A stretch of 64,000 bases of DNA, from assembly GCF_902706095.1 (NCBI RefSeq), contig NZ_CACSJP010000006.1:62001-126000 (forward strand). Direction: 5' to 3'. This stretch comes from Rhizobium sp. 18065. GTDB lineage: Bacteria > Pseudomonadota > Alphaproteobacteria > Rhizobiales > Rhizobiaceae. Position numbers and translations under genes: made by a program. Below the pieces are notes generated by a model. It was not told the origin of the DNA, did not search any database, and saw only the letters and a program-made list of their open reading frames with translations. Shown in pieces: positions 57,125-64,000 of this stretch. Numbering within the stretch: the first letter of the stretch is position 1; each line of letters starts with the position of its first letter.

Positions 57125-57864
57125 CACGAGCCGGTCGCCATGGCGGGCGCAATGCCCCCGAAACGCCGGTCGCGTGCGGCATAACGTTCCAAAGCCGCAT
57201 AGAAGATTTCCGGCGTGAAATCCGGCCAGTATTCCGGCACGAACATCAGTTCGGCATAGGCCGCCTGCCAGAGGAGGAAATTCGACAGCCTCTCCTCGCC
57301 ACTGGTGCGGATGATCAGGTCCGGATCGGGAATGCCCGCCGTATCGAGACTGTCGTTCAGCTTCTGCGCATCAATTTCATCTGCTTTGAGCCGGCCGGCC
57401 TGGACTTCTGCAGCAAGGTGCGCCGCTGCGCGTGCAATCTCGTCCCGCGCGCCATAGTTGAATGCGATGACCAGTGTGAGGCCTGTGTTGGCGGTGGTGG
57501 CTTGTTCCGCTTCCAGCAGCAGGTCACGAATGTCGTCGCGCAGACGCACGCGATCACCGATGATGCGGATGCGAACATTGCCGCGGTTCAAATCCGCAAG
57601 GTCCCGACGGATGAAGGTCTTCAGCAGGCCGAAAAGTTCGTTGACCTCCGCTTCCGGCCGACGCCAGTTCTCGGAAGAAAAGGCAAACAATGTCAAGAAG
57701 CCGATGCCTGCCTCGCGTGCCGCGCGCACCGTCTCGCGCACCGCTTCGACGCCCTTGCGATGGCCAAGGGCCCTGGGCAGGCCACGGGCATTGGCCCAGC
57801 GGCCGTTGCCATCCATGATGATCGCAACATGCTCCGGAGCGGCGCGATTTTGTGCTGTCGACAT
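57124..57864 (-). CDS. uppS: Undecaprenyl diphosphate synthase
   Basis: UppS makes the C55 lipid carrier for peptidoglycan and O-antigen. The 246-residue cis-prenyltransferase has [10 protein letters not shown] with the catalytic Asp, the [13 protein letters not shown] region, FSSENWRRP, and the basic C-terminal [20 protein letters not shown]. The start is ATG at 57864; a TTG upstream is open but unlikely. It overlaps cdsA. Confidence 0.97.
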   Translation of the reverse strand: MSTAQNRAAPEHVAIIMDGNGRWANARGLPRALGHRKGVEAVRETVRAAREAGIGFLTLFAFSSENWRRPEAEVNELFGLLKTFIRRDLADLNRGNVRIRIIGDRVRLRDDIRDLLLEAEQATTANTGLTLVIAFNYGARDEIARAAAHLAAEVQAGRLKADEIDAQKLNDSLDTAGIPDPDLIIRTSGEERLSNFLLWQAAYAELMFVPEYWPDFTPEIFYAALERYAARDRRFGGIAPAMATGS

Positions 57865-57912
57865 GTGGTTCAGGTCCAAGCGGCAATACAGGTCCAGATG
57901 CGCAAATGCATC

Positions 57913-58473
57913 CTATACCTGCATGATTTCCTTTTCCTTGTCGGCGAGCAAGCGATCGACGTCAACAATCGTGTCGTCGGTCATCTTTTGCACCTTCTCG
58001 GACTTCGAACGGCTTTCGTCCTGGCCGATCGTGCCATCCTTCTCGGCCTTCTTCAGGCCTTCCATGCCGTCACGACGGACGTGGCGGATCGCAACCTTGG
58101 CCTTTTCGGCATAGTCATGCGCAACCTTGACAAGCGACTTGCGGCGCTCTTCGTTCAGTTCCGGCAAGGGAATGCGCAGGTTCTGGCCGTCCATGATCGG
58201 GTTCAGGCCGAGATTGGCTTCGCGGATCGCACGGTCGACGGCGCTGACCATCGACTTGTCCCAGACGGAGATGCCAAGCATGCGCGGCTCGGGAACGGTG
58301 ACGTTGGCCACCTGGTTCAACGGTACGCGCGAACCGTAGGCGTCGACGGTGACCGGATCGAGAATATTGGCCGAGGCACGGCCGGTGCGCAGCGACGCGA
58401 TATCGTGCTTGAAGGCATTGATGGCGCCGTCCATGCGACGCTTCAGATCGTTGAGATCAACCCCTGCAGTCAT
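57913..58473 (-). CDS. frr: Ribosome recycling factor
   Basis: RRF splits post-termination ribosomes with EF-G. The 186-residue protein is full length, with [20 protein letters not shown] at the N-terminus and the conserved [22 protein letters not shown] stretch split across the hinge and helical domains. It is between pyrH and uppS, the usual order. Confidence 0.98.
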   Translation of the reverse strand: MTAGVDLNDLKRRMDGAINAFKHDIASLRTGRASANILDPVTVDAYGSRVPLNQVANVTVPEPRMLGISVWDKSMVSAVDRAIREANLGLNPIMDGQNLRIPLPELNEERRKSLVKVAHDYAEKAKVAIRHVRRDGMEGLKKAEKDGTIGQDESRSKSEKVQKMTDDTIVDVDRLLADKEKEIMQV

Positions 58474-58530
58474 AATGGCTCTCCCATTGGTCTTGCGGCC
58501 GGCGGCTCCTCAGAGCGCGCCCTGGCCATT

Positions 58531-59253
58531 TCAATTGTCGGTGACGATGGTCATCAGACCACGACCCGAAAGGATCTCGCCGAAACCGCCCTTTTCATGG
58601 ATGGAAAAGACGATAATCGGAATATGATTTTCGCGGGCCAGCGCAACCGCAGCCACATCCATGACGGCAAGCCCCTTCTGCAGGACTTCATCATGGGTCA
58701 GGCGATCGAAGCGGGTGGCCGCCGGGTCCTTCTTCGGATCGGCGGAATAGATGCCGTCGACCTGGGTGCCCTTGAAAATGGCCTGCGCACCCATTTCGGC
58801 AGCGCGCAGGGCGGCAGCGGAATCGGTGGTAAAGAACGGATTGCCGGTGCCGCCGGCGAAGATCACCACCCTGCCCTGGGACAGATGGTGGATCGCGACG
58901 CGCTGGGAAAAGCTCTCACAGATCTCCGGCATGGCAATCGCCGACAGGACGACCGTGTCGATGTCGAGCTTGCGCAGAGACGTCGCCAGCGCCAGCGCGT
59001 TGATGACCGTCGCCAGCATGCCCATGTGGTCGCCGGTGACCCGGTCGCCGCCCTTGGAGGCAACAGCCACGCCACGGAAAATGTTGCCGCCGCCGACAAC
59101 GATACCCACTTCGACGCCCATGTTGCGGGCTTCGGCAATATCACCCGCGATGCGGTCGGCGACCGCAACATCGATCCCGAATCCCTGGCTGCCCATCAGG
59201 GCTTCGCCGGAGCACTTCAGGAGAACGCGTTTGAACAGTGGTTTGGCAGTCAT
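58531..59253 (-). CDS. pyrH: UMP kinase
   Basis: PyrH phosphorylates UMP to UDP and is allosterically controlled. The 240-residue product has KRVLLKCSGEALMG, the glycine-rich VVGGGNIFRG, the FAGGTGNPFFTTDSAAALRA and DGIYSADPKKDP motifs of the amino acid kinase fold. I chose the ATG at 59253, which has GGGAG directly upstream; a TTG six codons earlier is open. Confidence 0.97.
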   Translation of the reverse strand: MTAKPLFKRVLLKCSGEALMGSQGFGIDVAVADRIAGDIAEARNMGVEVGIVVGGGNIFRGVAVASKGGDRVTGDHMGMLATVINALALATSLRKLDIDTVVLSAIAMPEICESFSQRVAIHHLSQGRVVIFAGGTGNPFFTTDSAAALRAAEMGAQAIFKGTQVDGIYSADPKKDPAATRFDRLTHDEVLQKGLAVMDVAAVALARENHIPIIVFSIHEKGGFGEILSGRGLMTIVTDN

Positions 59254-59291
59254 GTAAGCTCCCGAATTCAACTCTCAGCCGGATACACGAA

Positions 59292-59317
59292 GGGCACCGC
59301 GTTGTCACGCGATGCCC
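59292..59317. terminator. Hairpin between tsf and pyrH
   Basis: A 10-bp stem (GGGCACCGCG/CGCGATGCCC, one wobble) with a 6-nt loop lies in the tsf-pyrH gap, about 34 bp after the tsf stop. There is no long T-tract, so it may give partial termination. Confidence 0.45.
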
Positions 59318-59350
59318 GATGTTTTCCCTAAAGAAGGAGCGTGTTTGCAA

Positions 59351-60277
59351 TCAGCCCTTGGCGACAGCGGCCACTTCGGCAGCGAAGTCGCTTTCTTCCT
59401 TCTCGACGCCTTCGCCGAGGAGAAGACGTGCCATGCCGGTGACTTCGATCGATGCGCCGGCTTCCTTTTCGGCAGCCTTGATCGCATCGCCGACCGTCAG
59501 GTCGGGGTTGATCACGAAAGCCTGCGACAGAAGGGCTACTTCTTCGAAGAACTTGCGCATGCGGCCTTCGACCATCTTTTCGATGATCGCTTCCGGCTTG
59601 CCGGATTCGCGTGCCTGCTCGATGAAGACGTTGCGTTCGCGCTCGGCGACAGTCGCATCAACTTCCTCGGCGCGGATGGCGAGCGGGTTGGTCGCCGCGA
59701 TGTGCATGGCAACCTGGCGGCCGATGGAGGTCAGGACAGCCTTGTCGCCTTCCGACTTCAGGGCAACCAGAACGCCGAGCTTGCCGATGCCGTCGCCGGC
59801 AGCGTTGTGGATGTAGGTCGCAACGACGCCGTGCTCGACTTCGAGCTTGGCTGCACGACGCAGCGTCATGTTCTCGCCGATGGTCGCGATCGCGTCCTTG
59901 ATGGTATCGACAACCGGCTTGCCGGAAGCCGGATAGGTTGCGGCCGAAATGGCTTCAACCGAACCGTCGGTGGACAGGGCAACATTGGCAATGCCGCGGA
60001 CGAGTTCCTGGAAGGCATCGTTACGGGCAACGAAGTCGGTTTCCGAATTCAGCTCGACGATGACGGCCTTGTGACCGGCGCCGGCAATGGCGACCAGGCC
60101 TTCAGCGGCGGTGCGGCCAGACTTCTTGTCGGCCTTGGAGATGCCCTTGGCGCGCAGCCAGTCGATCGAGGCTTCGACGTCGCCGTTGTTCTCGATCAGA
60201 GCCTTCTTGCAATCCATCATGCCTGCGCCGGACTTTTCGCGCAGTTCCTTTACCAGTGCTGCAGTGATTTCAGCCAT
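59351..60277 (-). CDS. tsf: Elongation factor Ts
   Basis: EF-Ts recycles EF-Tu-GDP to EF-Tu-GTP. The 308-residue protein has the N-terminal UBA-like domain with [18 protein letters not shown] and the TDFVARND signature, followed by the dimerisation domain. It is the second gene of rpsB-tsf, 266 bp from rpsB with hairpins in the gap. Confidence 0.98.
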   Translation of the reverse strand: MAEITAALVKELREKSGAGMMDCKKALIENNGDVEASIDWLRAKGISKADKKSGRTAAEGLVAIAGAGHKAVIVELNSETDFVARNDAFQELVRGIANVALSTDGSVEAISAATYPASGKPVVDTIKDAIATIGENMTLRRAAKLEVEHGVVATYIHNAAGDGIGKLGVLVALKSEGDKAVLTSIGRQVAMHIAATNPLAIRAEEVDATVAERERNVFIEQARESGKPEAIIEKMVEGRMRKFFEEVALLSQAFVINPDLTVGDAIKAAEKEAGASIEVTGMARLLLGEGVEKEESDFAAEVAAVAKG

Positions 60278-60460
60278 TGTGTGCCTCTTGTCTGTTCAGG
60301 CGGTGCACCAATCATCCGCGGGGATCATGGACTGCACCCTGTTTGGGGGACGAAATGTACCCGGAAGTGTGACAACGTGATGAAGCGGGTCACCACGGAA
60401 AAAATCAGCCGTCTTCGATGGCCTGCTCTCACGCAGAAAGCAAATGCCGGAAGAACGGAA

Positions 60461-60493
60461 GCCGCCCGTTGCTCAAGCGAGCTTGCGGGCGGC
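60461..60493. terminator. Hairpin in the rpsB-tsf gap
   Basis: GCCGCCCG and CGGGCGGC form an 8-bp perfect GC stem with a long loop, downstream of rpsB. Together with the nearby 60513-60536 hairpin it probably tunes read-through to tsf. No T-run follows. Confidence 0.45.
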
Positions 60494-60512
60494 AGTTCCC
60501 TGTTCGGGAAGT

Positions 60513-60536
60513 CGCGGCGGACGCAAATCCGCCGCG
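60513..60536 (-). terminator. Hairpin just after rpsB
   Basis: A perfect 9-bp stem (CGCGGCGGA/TCCGCCGCG) with a 6-nt loop starts 7 bp beyond the rpsB stop codon. It lacks a T-tract, so partial termination or mRNA 3'-end protection is more likely than full termination. Confidence 0.55.
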
Positions 60537-60543
60537 TGAAGCA

Positions 60544-61311
60544 TCAAGCTTCGGATTCAGCTTCCAGAGCCGGCTCGATCGGCGTTTCGGCAGATGCGCC
60601 GATATCACGACCGGAAGCGCCCTGCTGGCGAGCGATGCCGTCGATGGCAGCGCGTGCGATCAGGTCGCAGTACAGAGCGATGGCGCGCGAAGCGTCGTCG
60701 TTGCCCGGGATCGCGTAATCGATCAGGTCCGGATCGCAGTTCGAGTCGATGACGGCAACAACCGGGATGCCGAGGCGCTTGGCTTCGTCGATCGCGATCT
60801 TTTCCTTGTTGGTGTCAATGATGAACATCAGGTCCGGCGTGCCGCCCATGTCCTTGATACCGCCGAGGGCCTTGTCGAGCTTTTCGCGTTCGCGCTCGAG
60901 GTTCAGGCGTTCCTTCTTGGAATAGCCGGAAGCGTCCGAAGCGAGAATTTCGTCGAGCTTGCGCAGGCGAGCGATCGAGTTCGAAATGGTCTTCCAGTTG
61001 GTCATCATGCCGCCGAGCCAGCGGGAGTTGACGTAGTACTGGGCCGAACGCTTGGCGCTGTCAGCGATGATTTCCGACGCCTGGCGCTTGGTGCCGACGA
61101 ACAGAACGCGACCGCCGCGAGCAACGGTGTCGGACACGACCTGCAGGGCGCGCGACAGCATCGGTACGGTCTGAGCCAGGTCGATGATGTGAATGTTGTT
61201 ACGATCGCCGAAGATGTACGGCTTCATCTTCGGGTTCCAGCGGTGAGTCTGGTGGCCGAAGTGAATGCCAGCTTCGAGAAGCTGGCGCATAGAGAAATCG
61301 GGCAATGCCAT
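60544..61311 (-). CDS. rpsB: Ribosomal protein S2
   Basis: S2 is a small-subunit ribosomal protein. The 255-residue product has the family blocks [32 protein letters not shown] and [12 protein letters not shown], and a short acidic C-terminal extension. It heads the envelope/translation supercluster. A promoter and leader lie upstream. Confidence 0.98.
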   Translation of the reverse strand: MALPDFSMRQLLEAGIHFGHQTHRWNPKMKPYIFGDRNNIHIIDLAQTVPMLSRALQVVSDTVARGGRVLFVGTKRQASEIIADSAKRSAQYYVNSRWLGGMMTNWKTISNSIARLRKLDEILASDASGYSKKERLNLEREREKLDKALGGIKDMGGTPDLMFIIDTNKEKIAIDEAKRLGIPVVAVIDSNCDPDLIDYAIPGNDDASRAIALYCDLIARAAIDGIARQQGASGRDIGASAETPIEPALEAESEA

Positions 61312-61436
61312 GCCTAGTTATCCTTTTCCGGTTGAACCTCCGCAAGGCGAACAGCATCCTCTTCGAAGATGCCACCGGGCGGAACCATCCGGATTTCTCC
61401 CGGACAATCCCAAGCCTTACGTGTGGAATGAAGCCG

Positions 61437-61465
61437 CCCATACAGGGGCAGGCGGTGAAAATCAA
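61437..61465 (-). promoter_or_regulatory. Candidate sigma-70-type promoter of rpsB
   Basis: On the reverse strand, TTGATT (-35) and TATGGG (-10) are separated by 17 bp, about 126 bp upstream of the rpsB ATG. The leader between them and the gene contains the perfect short inverted repeat TCCGG/CCGGA near 61390-61405, a possible site for S2 autoregulation. The -10 is weak. Confidence 0.4.
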
Positions 61466-61508
61466 GCACTATCGGCGGAAAACCTCAACAGCAACCCGGT
61501 TTCGCAAC

Positions 61509-62339
61509 CTATTTGCAGTCGCCATCCGTCTTGCCGAGCAGTTCCAGCTTGGTCAGCTTTCCCGACAGAATGAAGTCGCCATAGTCCAGGGTCAGATCAC
61601 GGGTGACGCCATTGTCGTAAAGCTTGAAGGACTGGCTGTAGATCGGCAACTGATCGCCCTTCGCCTTTTCGTCGAAATAGGCAATCGAGACCGGCCAGTA
61701 GTCGGCACCGGCCAAGGGCGCGACGGCCTTGACCTCGGGATCGGCACCGGTCGCCTTTTGCGCTGCGCCAACGACGGTGGTGGTCAGGAATGTCTGGTCG
61801 CCGTCTTCCGAACCATCGAAGATGCGCGATTCGAACACACGCTGGCCCTTGCGCGCCAGGGCGATCACTTCCAGCATATGTTCGGCGGGAAACCGGCTGT
61901 CTGCCAGTTCGACGGCACGCTTGTCGGGACCGGTCAGTTCGATCTTGACCTTGCCGTCGGTATCGGAAGCCGCACCGGTGACATCCTTGTCCAGCTGATC
62001 GTCGGTGAAGGACTTGTTGTCGAAACGGAACTTGCCGCCGGCGACATCCTCGAAGGTCGAGCTTCGCTGATCGGTCACCCGGACGCCGTCGCCGACATCG
62101 ATGCGGGTGACGAAACGAAACTGGGTATTGTAGCCCTTGCAGGTCGAGCCGTTGAACTCGTAGACCATGCGACCGCGCACGCTTTCAATGCCGGAGCGGT
62201 CGGAGGCTTCCTTGAGAACGACGTCGTAGATGGCACGATGAGGTGCCAAACCGATCACGCCCGCAGCTTGCACGGGACCAAGCCCCATGCTTGACGCAAG
62301 GGTGGCTGTGGCGACAAGGGCCATGCGGGAACGAAACAT
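61509..62339 (-). CDS. eipB: EipB-family (DUF1849) periplasmic envelope-integrity protein
   Basis: EipB proteins of alphaproteobacteria form a periplasmic beta-spiral protein needed for envelope stability in Brucella. The 276-residue product has a signal peptide (about 1-25), the repeated strand pattern of the family (HRAIYDVVLKEA, GRMVYEFNGSTCKGYNT, TTTVVGAAQKATG), and two Cys (in STCKGY and DGDCK at the very end) that can form the conserved disulfide. It stands alone, divergent from the RidA gene. Confidence 0.92.
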   Translation of the reverse strand: MFRSRMALVATATLASSMGLGPVQAAGVIGLAPHRAIYDVVLKEASDRSGIESVRGRMVYEFNGSTCKGYNTQFRFVTRIDVGDGVRVTDQRSSTFEDVAGGKFRFDNKSFTDDQLDKDVTGAASDTDGKVKIELTGPDKRAVELADSRFPAEHMLEVIALARKGQRVFESRIFDGSEDGDQTFLTTTVVGAAQKATGADPEVKAVAPLAGADYWPVSIAYFDEKAKGDQLPIYSQSFKLYDNGVTRDLTLDYGDFILSGKLTKLELLGKTDGDCK

Positions 62340-62456
62340 CGATCACCTCCTGTTGGACTCGCCATCGATGTTATAAGAACACATTCGGCAAAAGCGAGAC
62401 ATGCTTTTGTCCGCGTTCTCTTTCGCACTGTTTATCAACAAGACCGGGAAATTCAC

Positions 62457-62927
62457 ATGTCCGATACCATCGACAGCCGCCTCCAGGCATTGGGAATCAC
62501 CCTACCCGAAGCAGCAGCGCCAGCGGCCAACTATGTGCCTTATGTGATCAGCGGCAATCTGCTTTATCTGTCGGGCCAACTACCCATCGAAGGCGGCAAA
62601 ATTGCGGTCACCGGCATTGTCGGTGCCGATGTCATGCTGGCCGATGCCCAGCGCGCGGCCGAACTCTGCGCCATCAACATCCTGGCCCAGGCAAGCGCTG
62701 CGCTTGCCGGAGACCTGTCGCGCATCACCCGTGTCATCAAGCTGAATGGCTTCGTCGCCTCGGCTCCGAGCTTTGTCGAACAGCATCTGGTGATCAACGG
62801 CGCATCCAACCTGATCGCCAAGGTTCTCGGCGAAGCCGGCAAACATGCGCGCGCCGCAGTCGGCATGGCCTCGCTGCCGCTCAATGCTGCCGTCGAGATC
62901 GACGCCATCCTGGAGATCAAGCTGTGA
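62457..62927 (+). CDS. RidA-family protein
   Basis: RidA-type proteins hydrolyse reactive enamine/imine intermediates. The 156-residue protein has the family features: N-terminal IDSRLQALGITLPEAA, the YLSGQLPIEGGKIAVTG strand, the LAGDLSRITRVIKLNGFV block, and the Arg-bearing HARAAVGMASLPLNAAVEID. It may belong to a less studied RidA subgroup. Its stop overlaps the GTG start of the phosphodiesterase gene by 4 bp (GTGA), so translational coupling is likely. Confidence 0.9.
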   Translation: MSDTIDSRLQALGITLPEAAAPAANYVPYVISGNLLYLSGQLPIEGGKIAVTGIVGADVMLADAQRAAELCAINILAQASAALAGDLSRITRVIKLNGFVASAPSFVEQHLVINGASNLIAKVLGEAGKHARAAVGMASLPLNAAVEIDAILEIKL

Positions 62928-63655
62928 GCAGCACCGACTGGATCAAAAACGTTCCGGTCGCCCATCGCGGTTTCCACGACATGAACAAGGCCGTCTGGGA
63001 AAATACGCTTTCGGCGTTTTCACGGGCGATCGAGGCCGGCTTTGCCATCGAATGCGACATCCAGCTGTCGTCCGACAGCGTGCCGGTCGTGTTTCACGAC
63101 CATGACCTGCAACGGCTGTGCAGCCTTGCGGGCGAGGTTCGCGAGCGTACCGCGGTAGAACTGGGCATGATGTCGATCGGCGGCACATCCGACCGGATCC
63201 CGACATTGAAGAAGATGCTGAACCTTGTGAACGGCCGCGTACCGCTGGTCATCGAACTCAAGGGCATCGACGCCGAGCAGGACGATGGCTTCGTTGAAAG
63301 CGTCCTTGAGGTCCTGGAGGGTTATCAGGGCAAGGTGGCGCTGATGAGCTTCGACTATCACCTGTTGCGTGCGTTGAAGGCCGTGGACTGCCCCTACCCG
63401 GTCGGTCTTACGGCCGAAGGGGCGCGGCCAGAGCAGTTCGAGGCGCATGAAGAGGCGATGGCGCTCGGGCTCGATTTTGTCTCCTACGCGGTCGCGCATC
63501 TGCCCAATAGCTTTATCACCGCCTTGCGTGAAAAAGGCACACCGGTCATTACCTGGACCGTCAGGGATGAAATCATGCGGGCGCAGACCTATACATATGC
63601 TGATCAGATGACATTCGAAGGCTTCGACCCGCGGACCTCGCCGGCGATTGCCTGA
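62924..63655 (+). CDS. Glycerophosphodiester phosphodiesterase
   Basis: The enzyme hydrolyses glycerophosphodiesters to an alcohol and sn-glycerol 3-phosphate. The 243-residue TIM-barrel protein has the catalytic VAHRGFH, ENTLSAF, the metal-binding ECDIQLSSDSVPVVFHDHDL, and the C-terminal VITWTVRDE. The GTG at 62924 has GGAG about eight bases upstream and overlaps the ridA stop. No signal peptide is seen, so it is the cytoplasmic UgpQ type. Confidence 0.93.
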   Translation: MSSTDWIKNVPVAHRGFHDMNKAVWENTLSAFSRAIEAGFAIECDIQLSSDSVPVVFHDHDLQRLCSLAGEVRERTAVELGMMSIGGTSDRIPTLKKMLNLVNGRVPLVIELKGIDAEQDDGFVESVLEVLEGYQGKVALMSFDYHLLRALKAVDCPYPVGLTAEGARPEQFEAHEEAMALGLDFVSYAVAHLPNSFITALREKGTPVITWTVRDEIMRAQTYTYADQMTFEGFDPRTSPAIA

Positions 63656-63665
63656 CGGGAGATCC

Positions 63666-64000
63666 ATGGCAGACGAGGTAACGATCCGCATAGTCCGTTC
63701 CTTTTCGGAAATCGATCCGGCGAAATGGGCCAGATTGTCCGGAGCTTCACGCTCCGGACCAAGCTACAATCCCTTCAGCTCGCATGCCTTCCTGTCGTCG
63801 CTGGAGGAGTCCGGCTCAGCCGTGGCGGAGACCGGCTGGCTTGGCCATCACCTGCTGCTCGAGGATGACGGCGAACTGATCGGGGCGATCCCCTGTTATC
63901 TGAAGAGCCACAGCCAGGGGGAATATGTCTTCGACCACAGCTGGGCCGATGCCTTCCAGCGCGCCGGGGGCAAATACTACCCCAAGCTACAGGCGTGCAC
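63666..64000 (+). CDS. GNAT/FemAB-like (COG3146-type) acyltransferase, 3' end outside window
   Basis: About 111 codons of a gene start at ATG 63666 and run past the window end. The N-terminus (RIVRSFSEIDPAKWARLSG, FNPFSSHAFLSSLEESG-like region, GELIGAIPCYLKSHSQGEYVFDHSW) matches the DUF482/COG3146 family of GNAT-fold proteins. The function in this family is not established. It is 10 bp from the phosphodiesterase gene, on the same strand. Confidence 0.85.
   Translation, partial: MADEVTIRIVRSFSEIDPAKWARLSGASRSGPSYNPFSSHAFLSSLEESGSAVAETGWLGHHLLLEDDGELIGAIPCYLKSHSQGEYVFDHSWADAFQRAGGKYYPKLQAC

Noticed and set aside
57418-59331. Long open frame opposite pyrH, frr and uppS
   Set aside because: Crosses three well-supported genes on the other strand; no motif.

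Overview
The window is ordinary chromosomal core from an alphaproteobacterium, most likely a member of the Rhizobiaceae (Rhizobium/Agrobacterium relatives). Reasons: the GAAC-N7-GAAC type of LexA operator, the ppiD-trpD-trpC-moaC-moeA run, the rpsB-to-lpxB envelope supercluster, an EipB (DUF1849) protein, a bacterial transglutaminase-like cysteine peptidase, a DUF2336 protein and an LpxI in place of LpxH. Base composition is evenly GC-rich, apart from one AT-rich intergenic stretch near 39.0-39.45 kb. I saw no rRNA, tRNA, insertion sequence, prophage or CRISPR array. The genus cannot be fixed from the sequence alone.

Layout. 0-6.2 kb: end of an HlyD-type secretion adaptor, lexA with its own SOS boxes, comEC (reverse) and gltA. 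6.2-14.6 kb: a P-type cation ATPase (reverse), then ppiD, trpD, trpC, moaC and moeA in one direction. 14.6-18.8 kb, reverse: a methyltransferase, a small unknown protein, pyrG, secG and tpiA. 19-25.5 kb: a secreted hydrolase (reverse), parE, an AI-2E/PerM-type transporter and an MsbA-like ABC exporter (reverse). 25.6-31.1 kb: acetyltransferase, small unknown protein, DUF2336 protein, a flavin reductase/nitroreductase pair, an exported protein and an acyltransferase. 31.2-38 kb: thrS, yidD, an IscU-like scaffold, folE, hisI, a patatin-like protein, a CBS-pair protein and a rhomboid protease, with a probable small RNA just upstream of the last. 38.3-42.7 kb: a double-PilZ protein, the transglutaminase-like peptidase, a membrane-anchored unknown and a SPOR-tailed D,D-carboxypeptidase. 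43-48.1 kb: gamma-carbonic anhydrase and a complete zinc-uptake locus (zur, znuB, znuC, znuA and a COG0523 GTPase). 48.1-61.3 kb: thirteen reverse-strand genes in the order rpsB, tsf, pyrH, frr, uppS, cdsA, rseP, bamA, lpxD, fabZ, lpxA, lpxI, lpxB, linking translation to lipid A and outer-membrane assembly. 61.5-64 kb: eipB, a RidA-family protein, a glycerophosphodiesterase and the start of a COG3146-type acyltransferase.

How the genes work together. The clearest regulatory unit is the zinc locus. A near-identical palindrome (TGTAAT-NNN-ATTACA) lies between the divergent znuC and znuA genes and again before the COG0523 GTPase, so Zur, encoded at the end of the znuCB operon, probably controls all of them. 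LexA probably controls itself through two boxes. Several rhizobial neighbourhoods appear broken up (gltA is far from lpxB, moeA is not followed by lexA, tpiA does not face ppiD), which suggests rearrangement in this lineage. No obviously new defence or biosynthetic system is visible. The most interesting leads are the orphan terminator/small RNA upstream of the rhomboid gene, the Zur regulon with a histidine-rich ZnuC tail, and an IscU-like scaffold with a Cys-to-His change.
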